The position numbers were made by a program, and so were the translations under genes. The notes below the pieces were generated by a model that did not search any database, was not told the origin of the DNA, and was given only the letters and a program-made list of their open reading frames with translations. Positions 35,735-43,654 of a DNA stretch of 64,000 bases are shown here, one piece after another. Source of the stretch: CADEEN01 sp040384625 (GTDB taxonomy: Bacteria > Pseudomonadota > Gammaproteobacteria > Burkholderiales > Burkholderiaceae_C); NCBI GenBank assembly GCA_040384625.1, contig JAZKIW010000111.1, positions 1 through 64,000 of the forward strand, read 5' to 3'. Every line of letters starts with the position of its first letter. The stretch's first letter is position 1.

Positions 35735-36284
35735 CCCCTCCGTCAAGAGCAACCGCAAGCCCCAGGTCTGCGTCCTCGGGAGCGCCGAGCCCGGCTCGCC
35801 TGCCTATGAGCTTGCCGGTCAGGCGGGTGAAATGCTGGCCCAGCTCGGCATCACGGTGGTGAGCGGCTGCGGCAGTCCGGCAACCCAGGTCGCCGCGGAA
35901 CGCGCCATCGAGGCAAACGGTCTGGTGCTCAGCATCGTGCCGCCGGATCACATGCCGCCACCGGATTGGCCCGCAACCGTCGTCGTTCCGTGTGGCATGG
36001 GCGATGCCCGCAACCTCCTGATGGCCCTGGCCGGAGATGCCTGCATCGTCATCGGTGGTCGCGCGGGCACCAAGTCCGAAGTTCACTTGGCCTGGCTGCA
36101 CAAGCGTCCTTTGCTACCACTGGTGGGCTGCGGCGGCTGGTCGGACGAGCTGCCGTCGAACCCTCCGGACGAGCGGGCCAACGCCCCGATCCTTCCTTGG
36201 CGCTCTGTCGCCGAGTTGCAGGCAAATCTGCGAACGCTTGGTTTGATTCCCGCTGCGGGTCCCTCGAGCGACGCAGCGCCATGA
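35721..36284 (+). CDS. LOG-type Rossmann protein (TIGR00725-like)
   Basis: A 187-residue nucleotide-binding protein: QVCVLGSAEPGSPAYELAGQ, VVSGCGSPATQVAAERAI, then PCGMGDARNLLMALAGDACI and the signature GGRAGTKSEVHLAW (GGxGTxxE). This places it in the lysine-decarboxylase-like/LOG superfamily, whose characterised members cleave nucleotide monophosphates. Its stop overlaps the start of the VOC gene (ATGA). Confidence 0.86.
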   Translation: MVRADPSVKSNRKPQVCVLGSAEPGSPAYELAGQAGEMLAQLGITVVSGCGSPATQVAAERAIEANGLVLSIVPPDHMPPPDWPATVVVPCGMGDARNLLMALAGDACIVIGGRAGTKSEVHLAWLHKRPLLPLVGCGGWSDELPSNPPDERANAPILPWRSVAELQANLRTLGLIPAAGPSSDAAP

Positions 36285-36652
36285 ACCTCAACACTGCTCG
36301 GGTCTTCGTGCGAGACCTCTCGGAGGCCAGAGCCTTCTATGCAGAGAGCTTGGGTCTGACCCCCGTGGCGGGCAACGCGGAGTTTGGCTACGTCGTTTTC
36401 GAAGCTGGCATTGCGAAGCTCGTTGTCGAGACCGTCGCCGATGATGCGCCGCAGGAAGACCAGTTGCTCGTGGGCAGGTTCACCGGGCTCTCGTTCTCGG
36501 TCGCCGACGTTCATGAGGAGCACCGGGAGCTGCTAGCGCTGGGCGTAGAGTTCTCTGGCCAACCCGAGAAGCAGTCATGGGGCGGCGTGCTCGCAACTCT
36601 TCGAGATCCGGCAGGCAATGAACTGCAGATCGTCCAGCAGTCAACGGCCTAG
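36281..36652 (+). CDS. VOC family protein, first island copy
   Basis: A 123-residue single VOC module pair: MNLNTARVFVRDLSEARAFY, GLTPVAGNAEFGYVVFEAG, and a final LRDPAGNELQIVQQ with the closing Glu-like ligand region. Similar proteins include bleomycin/fosfomycin-type resistance proteins and small lyases. Coupled to the LOG gene by a 4-nt overlap. Confidence 0.86.
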   Translation: MNLNTARVFVRDLSEARAFYAESLGLTPVAGNAEFGYVVFEAGIAKLVVETVADDAPQEDQLLVGRFTGLSFSVADVHEEHRELLALGVEFSGQPEKQSWGGVLATLRDPAGNELQIVQQSTA

Positions 36653-36662
36653 CGGTGTCCCC

Positions 36663-37064
36663 ATGAGCCAGCCCACAGTCAAGAACCAGTACCTGGTCAT
36701 TTCCCGAGGTCAGTGGGACGAAGCTGCCACGAAGGAGGATGTGCAGCTTGCCATCGACCGCTTCTATCTCTGGTACGAGCAGAACCTGGCGTCGGGCTGC
36801 ATGCTGCCGGGCAGTCGGCTGAAGACGCAAGGCAAGTTGGTGTCGAGGCGAAGGATCAACGATGGTCCGTTCACCGAAGCGAAAGAGCTGGTCGGCGGTT
36901 ACTGGTTCATCGTGGCAAGCAGCCTCGACGAGGCTGCCCATCTTGCGGCCGAGAATCCATGCTTGGCGTTCGGCCTGACGCTCGAGATTCGCCCGCTCGA
37001 TCAGACGAAGGCCCTGGCGACCGAGACAACGAACGAAACCCCGGACGGTTGGCGCGCCAAGTGA
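36663..37064 (+). CDS. YCII-related (DGPF) domain protein, second copy
   Basis: A 133-residue protein with INDGPFTEAKELVGGYWFIV, the DGPF motif, and YLVISRGQWDEAATKEDVQL at the front. The start at 36663 is chosen over an upstream in-frame codon inside the VOC gene. Its TGA overlaps a GTG start of the following gene. Confidence 0.85.
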   Translation: MSQPTVKNQYLVISRGQWDEAATKEDVQLAIDRFYLWYEQNLASGCMLPGSRLKTQGKLVSRRRINDGPFTEAKELVGGYWFIVASSLDEAAHLAAENPCLAFGLTLEIRPLDQTKALATETTNETPDGWRAK

Positions 37065-37732
37065 GGCCGTTCGACGACAGCCCCGCCGTGACGCCCGGTC
37101 CTCGCACGCCACTGACCCCGGCGGGGGCACGCGAGCTGGCCCTCGCCACGGCTGCCAGGGCGGCCATCCTCGTCGAGGGCTGGAGCGACCAGGCCGCCAT
37201 CGAGACCTTGGCACGCCGCGGTCAGTGGGACCTGGGCGCCGAAGGGATCCTCACCCTGCCCATCGGGGGCGTGACGAACCTCGGTGCGTTCATCAGGGCG
37301 CTGGGCGTCGAAGGGCTTGGCCTGGGCTTGGCCGGTGTGTGCGACGCCGCCGAGGAGGGCTATGTCAAGCGAAGCCTCGAGCGGGCAGGACTGGGGGCGG
37401 GGCTCGACCGTGCCGGCCTCGAGGCCCAGGGCTTCTTCGTCTGCGAGGCCGATCTCGAGGATGAGCTGATCCGCGCCCTGGGCACCGACGGCGTCGAGGC
37501 CGTACTCCGTGCGGAAGGCGAGCTCGACTCGTTTCGCCGGTTTCAGGAGCAGCCAGCCCAAAGAGAGCGAAGTCACTGCGCGCATCTGCATCGGTTCATG
37601 GGCACGCGCGCGCGCCGCAAGGTCCGTTACGGCTCGCTGCTGACCGATGCGATCCACCCGTCGCGACAGCCGCGGGCCCTTCGGCTTGTGATCGCGCATG
37701 CGCGTTCGCGTGCGCTTGCGGAGCGCAAATGA
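37061..37732 (+). CDS. Stand-alone OLD-type TOPRIM domain protein
   Basis: A 223-residue protein. AAILVEGWSDQAAIETLARR gives the TOPRIM Glu, and LGLGLAGVCDAAEEGYVKRS supplies the Asp-containing second motif; FVCEADLEDELIRALG resembles the acidic third region of OLD nucleases. There is no ATPase domain. Start is a GTG overlapping the YCII stop as GTGA. OLD TOPRIM domains normally act with an ABC-type ATPase as nucleases in phage defence; a lone domain has no assigned role. Confidence 0.75.
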   Translation: MRPFDDSPAVTPGPRTPLTPAGARELALATAARAAILVEGWSDQAAIETLARRGQWDLGAEGILTLPIGGVTNLGAFIRALGVEGLGLGLAGVCDAAEEGYVKRSLERAGLGAGLDRAGLEAQGFFVCEADLEDELIRALGTDGVEAVLRAEGELDSFRRFQEQPAQRERSHCAHLHRFMGTRARRKVRYGSLLTDAIHPSRQPRALRLVIAHARSRALAERK

Positions 37733-38160
37733 CCGAGACCAAGACCAAACCCACAGGCGCGAGTGTCGATGCGTACCTCGCGTCCAGAGCCAACCCTGAG
37801 CAGCTGGCGGACTGCAAGGCTGTCATGGCCATGTGCAGGCGGGTGACGAAACAGCAGCCCAAGATGTGGGGGCCGAGCATCGTGGGCTATGGGTCGTACA
37901 CCTACAGGTACGAGGGCGGACACTCGGGCGACGCATGTCTCGTGGGCTTCGCCGTCCGCGGCAGGGAACTGGTTGTCTACCTCCTCGCGGACAGTCCCGA
38001 GCAGCTTGGCCTGCTGGCCAAGCTCGGGAGGCACAAGATGAGCAAGGCCTGCCTGTACTTCAAGCGCCTGGCGGACCTGGATGCCAAGGTGCTGGAGGCA
38101 CTCATTGCGGGATCGGTGGCCGATGTCAGGCGCCGATATCCAGACTCCAGAGACGTCTGA
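37729..38160 (+). CDS. DUF1801 domain-containing protein, second copy
   Basis: A 143-residue protein with MWGPSIVGYGSYTYRYEGG and VGFAVRGRELVVYLLADSPE, a strong DUF1801 pattern, and a C-terminal helical tail ending in RRRYPDSRDV. It starts with ATG overlapping the TOPRIM stop by 4 nt. Function unknown. Confidence 0.9.
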   Translation: MTETKTKPTGASVDAYLASRANPEQLADCKAVMAMCRRVTKQQPKMWGPSIVGYGSYTYRYEGGHSGDACLVGFAVRGRELVVYLLADSPEQLGLLAKLGRHKMSKACLYFKRLADLDAKVLEALIAGSVADVRRRYPDSRDV

Positions 38161-38180
38161 ACTGCGGAGGTAGAGCAGCC

Positions 38181-38456
38181 ATGTGCCGCAACATCAAGAC
38201 CCTGTTCAATTTCGAGCCACCGGCGACCGAGCTCGAGATCCGCGACGCATCGCTCCAGTTCGTTCGAAAGCTCAGTGGCTTCACGGTGCCGTCGAAGGCG
38301 AACGAGGCGGCTTTCGAGCGCGCGGTGGAAGAAGTCGCCGCCTCTGCCAGAAGCTTGATGCGATCTCTCGTCACAAGGGCCGAGCCGCGGACTCGAGAGG
38401 CGGAGGCCGCCAAGGCGCGTGAGAGATCGGCTGTGAGGTTCGGAGGACAGGGTTGA
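38181..38456 (+). CDS. DUF2277 domain-containing protein
   Basis: A 91-residue protein beginning MCRNIKTLFNFEPPATELEI, the characteristic DUF2277 N-terminus, followed by FVRKLSGFTVPSKANEAAFE. GGAGGTAGAGCAGCC upstream is a plausible ribosome site. The family is small, soluble and unassigned. It overlaps the next VOC gene by 4 nt. Confidence 0.92.
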   Translation: MCRNIKTLFNFEPPATELEIRDASLQFVRKLSGFTVPSKANEAAFERAVEEVAASARSLMRSLVTRAEPRTREAEAAKARERSAVRFGGQG

Positions 38457-38833
38457 TGTTCGATCACGTTAAGTTTGGAGCCAGCGACCTCGCAGCTAGC
38501 AAGGCGTTCTTCCTCGCAGCGCTCGAGCCGCTGGGCGTCGCTGTCGTTTCGGAGGGGCCGCCGGCATACGGTGTCGAGCTGTGCCCGCCCGGAGGCAAGT
38601 GTTCCCTGTGCATTTTTAAAACCGAGGAGACGCCCGCGCACCTTCACCTGGCGTTCACGGCCCAGCATCGCCGGCAAGTCGATGCCTTCCACCGCGCTGC
38701 GCTGGCGGTGGGGGGCAGGGACAACGGCGCCCCCGGCCTGCGACCGCACTACCACGCGAACTACTACGCGGCTTTCGTGATTGGTCCGGATGGGCACAAC
38801 ATCGAAGTGGTTTGCCACGAACCCGAAGCTTGA
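38453..38833 (+). CDS. VOC family protein, second island copy
   Basis: A 126-residue glyoxalase-fold protein: MFDHVKFGASDLAASKAFFL, AHLHLAFTAQHRRQVDAFHR, RPHYHANYYAAFVIGPDGHN, IEVVCHE. Metal-site His and Glu positions are present. ATGA overlap with the DUF2277 gene. Confidence 0.9.
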   Translation: MMFDHVKFGASDLAASKAFFLAALEPLGVAVVSEGPPAYGVELCPPGGKCSLCIFKTEETPAHLHLAFTAQHRRQVDAFHRAALAVGGRDNGAPGLRPHYHANYYAAFVIGPDGHNIEVVCHEPEA

Positions 38834-39344
38834 AGTCTCCGTTCGCGAGGCAACGGTCGATGACGTGGACGCGCTGTTCCGCGTCCATCAGGCGTCGGTT
38901 CGCGGCTTGTGCTCGGCGGCGTACTCCGCTCGACACATCGACACGTGGTTCGAAGGCCGCACGCCTGAGATCTACCTGCCGCTTCTCGAACGCGGCCAGA
39001 TCCTGGTGGCCCTGCTCGAGGGCCGCATCCAGGGGTTCGTGGGCGCGTTGCCGGGGGAGGTCACTTCCCTCTTCGTCCTGCCGGAAGCAGCCGGCCATGG
39101 CCTCGGCAGCAAGCTCTTCATGCGCGGCCTGGCTCGCGCCGAAGCGGCGTTCGACGGACCCATCACGGTCATCTCGACGAGGAATGCCGTCGACTTCTAC
39201 GCGCGCTTCGGTTTCGAGCCGGTCGAAGAAGGGACGTTCGTTCGAGGGCAGGGGCAGCTGGAGTACCCCGTCGTGAAGATGGTGCGCAGCGCAACAAGGC
39301 GAGACAATGCGGTCCCCGCCTTGGGAGATCCGCCATGCGTTTGA
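38781..39344 (+). CDS. GNAT family N-acetyltransferase (second island copy)
   Basis: A GNAT domain protein of up to 187 residues: EVSVREATVDDVDALFRVHQ, LEGRIQGFVGALPGEVTSLF, the acetyl-CoA loop EAAGHGLGSKLFMRGLARAE, and YARFGFEPVEE. The only good start codons (38781, 38790) lie inside the preceding VOC gene, giving an unusual overlap of 44-53 nt. The frame is closed upstream by nothing better, so the domain may be read by re-initiation. Confidence 0.8.
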   Translation: MVRMGTTSKWFATNPKLEVSVREATVDDVDALFRVHQASVRGLCSAAYSARHIDTWFEGRTPEIYLPLLERGQILVALLEGRIQGFVGALPGEVTSLFVLPEAAGHGLGSKLFMRGLARAEAAFDGPITVISTRNAVDFYARFGFEPVEEGTFVRGQGQLEYPVVKMVRSATRRDNAVPALGDPPCV

Positions 39345-40318
39345 AGACCAGGCTCACCGACAGGCTCGGCATCGAGCACCCGATCCTTCTGGCGCCGATG
39401 GGCGTCATGTCGGGCGGCAGGCTCGCCGCCGCGGTGTCCGAAGCGGGCGGGCTCGGCATCATCGGCGGGGGCTATGGCGACGCCGACTGGCTCGAACGCC
39501 AGTTCGCGGCGGCGGGCGATTCACGTGTCGGCTGCGGCTTCATCACCTGGTCGATGGCCAGAGACCCCGCCTTGCTCGACCAGGTTCTGGCCAAGCGGCC
39601 GGCCGCGCTGATGCTGTCCTTCGGCGAGGTCGAGCCACACGCGTCGCGCATCAAGGCCCAAGGCGTGCCGCTGATCTGTCAGGTGCAGGGCATGACGTAC
39701 CTGCGCGAGGCCGTCGATGCGGGGGCCGACATCATCGTCGCCGAGGGCAACGAGGCCGGCGGTCACAGCGGTTACCGAGGCCTGTTCACGCTCGTTCCCG
39801 AAGCTGCCGACTATCTTGCCAAGCACTCGCCCGATACCCTCCTGGTTGCAGCGGGCGGGGTGGGTGACGGTCGCGGCCTGGCCGCTTCGCTCATGCTCGG
39901 CGCTGACGGCGTCCTGGTCGGAACGCGCTTCATCGCTTGCGAGGAGTCGGAAGCGCCGCAAGGTTTTCGGCAGGCGATCATCGATGCCGATGGCGACGCC
40001 ACGATGAAGTCGAACTCGGTCGACGTCGTTCGCAAACGCTACTGGCCCAATCCGGAGTTTGTCGTTCGTGTACTCAAGAACGACTTTGTCTCCAAGTGGC
40101 ATGGGCACGAGCGCGAAATGGAAAAGGCCATCGATATCGAGCACGAGCGCTTCTGGAGTGCTTTCAGGGCCGGTGATGCCGGCAACTCCGGCGTGCTCAT
40201 GGGAGAAGTGTCGGGCATGATCCAGGACGCACCGCCGGCCGCGCAAATCATTGAAGGCATGGTCGCTCAGGCCTGCCGCCTCATGGGCACGCACGCCTCG
40301 ATCACGGTGAAGCCATGA
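39335..40318 (+). CDS. Nitronate monooxygenase family protein
   Basis: A 327-residue FMN-dependent TIM-barrel protein: IEHPILLAPMGVMSGGRLAA, the catalytic-His region AEGNEAGGHSGYRG, and the phosphate-binding AAGGVGDGRGLAASLMLGAD with GVLVGTRF. Known members oxidise alkyl nitronates to carbonyls and nitrite. It is the largest gene of the island, overlaps the GNAT end by 10 nt and the DUF4256 start by 4 nt. Confidence 0.92.
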   Translation: MRLKTRLTDRLGIEHPILLAPMGVMSGGRLAAAVSEAGGLGIIGGGYGDADWLERQFAAAGDSRVGCGFITWSMARDPALLDQVLAKRPAALMLSFGEVEPHASRIKAQGVPLICQVQGMTYLREAVDAGADIIVAEGNEAGGHSGYRGLFTLVPEAADYLAKHSPDTLLVAAGGVGDGRGLAASLMLGADGVLVGTRFIACEESEAPQGFRQAIIDADGDATMKSNSVDVVRKRYWPNPEFVVRVLKNDFVSKWHGHEREMEKAIDIEHERFWSAFRAGDAGNSGVLMGEVSGMIQDAPPAAQIIEGMVAQACRLMGTHASITVKP

Positions 40319-40860
40319 AATCGCAAGACAAGGACAAGCTGCTGCACGCGCTGAAGGGCCGGTTCGAGAAGAACATGCGCCGGCACGAAGGCTGCGAGTG
40401 GCGCGCGGTACTGGCCAGGCTCGACGCCAATCCGGTGGCGCTCGAGGCAATCGGCCGGATGGAGGTGACGGGTGGAGAGCCCGACGTGATCGGTCAGGAC
40501 AAGGCCACAGGGCAGTACCTCTTCTGCGACTGCGCGGCCGAGAGCCCGCTGGGGCGCCGGAGCCTCTGCTACGACCGCGCGGCACTGGACTCACGCAAAG
40601 AGAACAAGCCCGAAGGCAACGCCGTCGAGGCTGCCGCCGCGATGGGCGTCGACCTGCTCACGGAAGAGCAGTACCGCGCGTTGCAGCGCGCCGGCCCGTT
40701 CGACACCAAGACGTCGAGCTGGATTGCGACGCCGCAAGACCTGCGAGACCTCGGCGGCGCGCTGTTCTGCGATCACCGCTACGGCCGGGTGTTTGTCTAT
40801 CACAACGGGGCGCAGTCTTACTACGCGGCGCGGGGCTTCCGCGGCATGGTTCGCGCATGA
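40315..40860 (+). CDS. DUF4256 domain-containing protein
   Basis: A 181-residue protein with the family phrases LKGRFEKNMRRHEGCEW, MEVTGGEPDVIGQDKATGQY, LFCDCAAESPLGRRSLCYDR and GGALFCDHRYGRVFVYHNGA. DUF4256 is widespread and uncharacterised. Coupled to the nitronate monooxygenase gene by ATGA. Confidence 0.92.
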   Translation: MKSQDKDKLLHALKGRFEKNMRRHEGCEWRAVLARLDANPVALEAIGRMEVTGGEPDVIGQDKATGQYLFCDCAAESPLGRRSLCYDRAALDSRKENKPEGNAVEAAAAMGVDLLTEEQYRALQRAGPFDTKTSSWIATPQDLRDLGGALFCDHRYGRVFVYHNGAQSYYAARGFRGMVRA

Positions 40861-40900
40861 ATCGGCGCGCTCGACGCGCGAAGTGCTGCGGGGAGCCGCA

Positions 40901-41386
40901 GTGACGGTTCTGGCGCCGATGAGTGTCGAGGCCTACGCCTCGTACAAGCAAGCCGAAGTCGCCGCCTTTGCCGAGGAGAACGTGGCGTGCGGGCGATGGG
41001 CGGCCGATGGCGCGGTCGAGCGCTCGCAGGAGGAGTTCGAGGCCCTATTGCCGCAAGGCCTTGCCACGCCCGACAACCACCTGTTCGAGATCAGGGCCAC
41101 CGAGGCAGGCCCGGCGGTTGGCTTCCTGTGGTTCGCCGTCGAGGAGAGGCACGGCATCCGTGGTGCCTATGTCTACGATGTCTCGGTCAAGCAAGCGTTT
41201 CGCCGCCAGGGGCACGCCAGGCGGGCCTTCGGAGCGCTCGAGGCCGTCGTCGCTTCGATGGGCCTTTCGCGCATTACGCTGCAGCTCTCTGGCAGCAACC
41301 CGCAAGCCCAGGCCCTTTACGGCCAGCTGGGCTTTGCCGTCACCGGCATCAGCATGCTCAAGCAGATCCCGAAGCAGAATGCCTAG
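40901..41386 (+). CDS. GNAT family N-acetyltransferase (third island copy)
   Basis: About 161 residues with two GNAT landmarks: VGFLWFAVEERHGIRGAYVY and DVSVKQAFRRQGHARRAFGA, then LQLSGSNPQAQALYGQLGFA. GTG at 40901 has GGGAGCC upstream; ATG at 40919 is an alternative. The layout resembles RimI-like or MSMEG-type acetyltransferases; substrate unknown. Confidence 0.88.
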   Translation: MTVLAPMSVEAYASYKQAEVAAFAEENVACGRWAADGAVERSQEEFEALLPQGLATPDNHLFEIRATEAGPAVGFLWFAVEERHGIRGAYVYDVSVKQAFRRQGHARRAFGALEAVVASMGLSRITLQLSGSNPQAQALYGQLGFAVTGISMLKQIPKQNA

Positions 41387-41405
41387 CCTTGCAGTGGAGC
41401 CGTCC

Positions 41406-41546
41406 ATGCCAGCCGTCCGCTACCTGGTTGACGACTTCGACGCCGCGCTCGTGTTCTACAGAGTTCTTGGCTTCAAGCTTGCCGACCGCTGGGGCCCGCC
41501 CTTCGAGACTCATGCGTGGAGGGTGCCGAAGGAAATCCTGCCATGA
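41406..41546 (+). pseudogene. Truncated VOC (glyoxalase-fold) gene remnant
   Basis: 46 codons encode the first beta-alpha part of a VOC protein (AVRYLVDDFDAALVFYRVLG, then FKLADRWGPPFETHAWRVP) and then stop; the remaining two thirds of the domain is missing. The stop overlaps the ATG of the next gene, so the fragment is still embedded in the coupled reading order. It looks like a deletion junction. Confidence 0.7.
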
Positions 41547-41770
41547 GCGGCCTCGGCTTCACCTACAGACTGAAAAAGAACAAGGACTTGGAGATCCATC
41601 ACCACGGTCGTCTTGCATCGACCCTGCGCGGGCAGGACGCGGAAGACTTCGTTGCCGAGGTGGAGTCTGGATCCGAGCATGATGCCCAGCAACTGATGGC
41701 ACGGATCACGGGCAACTACAAGCACGGCAACGAACGACTTGCCGGTCAACATCCGAGGAATCGTCGCTGA
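41543..41770 (+). CDS. Small conserved hypothetical protein
   Basis: A 75-residue protein starting MSGLGFTYRLKKNKDLEIHH with a basic, beta-rich body and ending in QHPRNRR. I recall similar short hypothetical proteins in proteobacteria but know no function. The ATG overlaps the stop of the VOC remnant by 4 nt; a longer frame from 41516 is less likely. Confidence 0.7.
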   Translation: MSGLGFTYRLKKNKDLEIHHHGRLASTLRGQDAEDFVAEVESGSEHDAQQLMARITGNYKHGNERLAGQHPRNRR

Positions 41771-41788
41771 CGGCGCACCACTGGCAAC

Positions 41789-42184
41789 ATGAAGCACATG
41801 CCCCTGGCCATCTTCGCGACGGCCATCTCCATCCCGACCTTCTGTGCCGCCCAGGCCGAAGAATGGACTTGTCCAGCGGTCGACAAGGTCGGCGTCATGG
41901 CGACTTCCCCGGGTTGGATCTCGTACGACTCGCTGATGTATCCCTACCAGGCGCCGACCCTGCGCTTCGACAGCATGGAGAACAGCACCCATGGCCCCGC
42001 CGCGATCTGCAAGTACCGGGTCGACAAGGGCGGCCTGCTCTCGATGTGGAAGCTGGCCAAGTGCGAGCCCGGCAAGGGCAACTGGCAACCCGGCGGACCC
42101 AAGGCGACCTGCGAAGGCACTCACCCCGGCCAGTGTTCGCTTGTCTGCTCACCCGTGGCGGGATCGGCCAGACCGGGCGGTTGA
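41789..42184 (+). CDS. Hypothetical secreted protein
   Basis: A 131-residue product with a signal peptide (MKHMPLAIFATAISIPTFCA, then AQAEEW) and a mature part with six cysteines spaced as likely disulfides (EEWTCPAVDK, AICKYRV, LAKCEPGKG, KATCEGTHPGQCSLVC). No family recognised. It follows the 75-residue gene by 18 nt. Confidence 0.65.
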   Translation: MKHMPLAIFATAISIPTFCAAQAEEWTCPAVDKVGVMATSPGWISYDSLMYPYQAPTLRFDSMENSTHGPAAICKYRVDKGGLLSMWKLAKCEPGKGNWQPGGPKATCEGTHPGQCSLVCSPVAGSARPGG

Positions 42185-42224
42185 GACCGGCGACGCAGCC
42201 TGAGTGTCGGCAAGAATCATACCC

Positions 42225-42650
42225 ATGCCCCATCTGCTGCGCAACGTGCTCGCCTTAGTCTTGGGACTCGCCATCGGCGGGGCCGTCAACATGGCACTGA
42301 TCACGCTCAGCCCGTTACTCATTGCGCCGCCGGCGGGCGTCGATGTCCACAGCGCGGAGAGCCTGAGCAAGGCCATGCACCTGTTCGAGCCGCGCCATTT
42401 CGTCATGCCGTTTCTGGCGCATGCGATCGGTACGTTCGCCGGAGCGCTCGCGGCCCACTTGATCGCGGCGAGCCACAGACCGCACGTGGCCTGGGCGATC
42501 GGCGCGGTCTTCCTTTGCGGCGGTGTGGCGGCGAGTTTCATGATTCCGGCCCCGGCCTGGTTCATCGCCCTGGACCTGTTGGCGGCGTACCTCCCGATGG
42601 CCTGGCTAGGCATTCGCGCGGGCACTCGGCTCAGGCCTGGGACCGCATGA
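42225..42650 (+). CDS. Hypothetical four-helix membrane protein
   Basis: A 141-residue protein with four hydrophobic stretches (near residues 7-29, 58-80, 88-108, 112-130) and short loops. A GTG 21 nt upstream is an alternative start. No recognised family. Its stop overlaps the ATG of the next gene (ATGA). Confidence 0.65.
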   Translation: MPHLLRNVLALVLGLAIGGAVNMALITLSPLLIAPPAGVDVHSAESLSKAMHLFEPRHFVMPFLAHAIGTFAGALAAHLIAASHRPHVAWAIGAVFLCGGVAASFMIPAPAWFIALDLLAAYLPMAWLGIRAGTRLRPGTA

Positions 42651-43051
42651 GCGAGGTCCTTCTCACCCGACAGGTCGTCGTCCAGTTCCTGCACCGGTTC
42701 GAGGAGATCGCTGCAAAGGAGGACTTCGATCTGGTCCAGGACATGGTCCATGAACGCGCCTTCTTTCGCTTCAACGATGGCGACTTCGTCGGCCGGCAGG
42801 CGGTGCGCAGTGCCTTCGAGAAAACCTGGAAGGGCAGCGTCGGGGTCCGGAAAGAGCGCTTCTACCTGAGCGACATCGAGGTGCTCGCGGTCGACGCCAC
42901 CAGCGCCAGTGCCACTTACACGTACAACTGGGAGGGCTCGATGGAGGGCCGCTCCTTCCGCATCCAGGGACGTGGCACAAGGGTGCTCGTCGTCGAGGGT
43001 GGCAGGCTGCAGATCATCCATGAACATCTCAGCCGTTTCCCGGCACCATGA
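42647..43051 (+). CDS. NTF2-like protein (second copy)
   Basis: A 134-residue SnoaL/NTF2-fold protein: VVVQFLHRFEEIAAKEDFDL, FVGRQAVRSAFEKTWKGSVG and EHLSRFPAP at the end, the usual helix-then-sheet pattern with a terminal HEH-type motif. Coupled to the membrane protein gene by ATGA. Function unknown. Confidence 0.82.
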   Translation: MSEVLLTRQVVVQFLHRFEEIAAKEDFDLVQDMVHERAFFRFNDGDFVGRQAVRSAFEKTWKGSVGVRKERFYLSDIEVLAVDATSASATYTYNWEGSMEGRSFRIQGRGTRVLVVEGGRLQIIHEHLSRFPAP

Positions 43052-43212
43052 CGCCAAGCACCAACTACCCGCCGCTGCGTACGGAGTGCGAGCTGGCCCG
43101 ACGGCACTGCGCTGCCGCGGGAGATCGTGTGCTTGGCCAATCCTGTCCTGCGCCGGCAGACTATGCTGTGCGGCCATGCCGCCGCCCATTTCTAATCGTC
43201 AACCGGAAGTCA

Positions 43213-43642
43213 TGCACTTGAAGCCTCTGCTGATCCTTGTGGCTGCCGTCGCGACCGCGATCGGCGCTTTCGCNNNNNNNNNNNNNNNNNNNNNNNNNNN
43301 NNNNNNNNNNNNNNNNNNNNNNNNNNNNNNNNNNNNNNNNNNNNNNNNNNNNNNNNNNNNNNNNNNNNNNNNNACCGTGCCAAGAAGTTCGGCTTGCCGG
43401 AGGCACGCCAAGACGCGGACGTTCGGGCCATCGAATCGGCGGTGTCGAGCACCTTCTCCGGATGGGGCCCGAACGACAAGATTCGCTTGGAGAACGGGCA
43501 AGTCTGGCAGGTGGAGGATGGCAGCATGGCGGCTGTTCGTCCAGGAGCGATGAGGGTGTCGGTGCGGCGCGGACTGCTCGGCGCGTTCTATCTCGATTTC
43601 GACGGACTGAACAAGTCCCCCCGAGTGCGCCGGGTGGAGTGA
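43213..43642 (+). CDS. Hypothetical secreted protein split by an assembly gap
   Basis: A signal-peptide-like start (MHLKPLLILVAAVATAIGAF) at 43213 runs into the 100-N gap. Beyond it, from 43376, one frame reads AKKFGLPEARQDADVRAIES and ends VRRVE at 43642. The two parts probably belong to one gene because no other start lies nearby, but the frames differ and the true gap size is unknown. No family recognised. Confidence 0.5.
43274..43373. other. Assembly gap (100 Ns)
   Basis: Exactly 100 undetermined bases, the usual placeholder for a scaffold join of unknown length. Gene content and order across it are not proven by this sequence. Confidence 0.99.
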
Positions 43643-43654
43643 GCGCGCGCGGCC

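Noticed and set aside
42149..43189. Minus-strand frame across the NTF2-like and membrane protein genes
   Set aside because: Contradicts three coupled plus-strand genes with recognisable folds; no domain seen.
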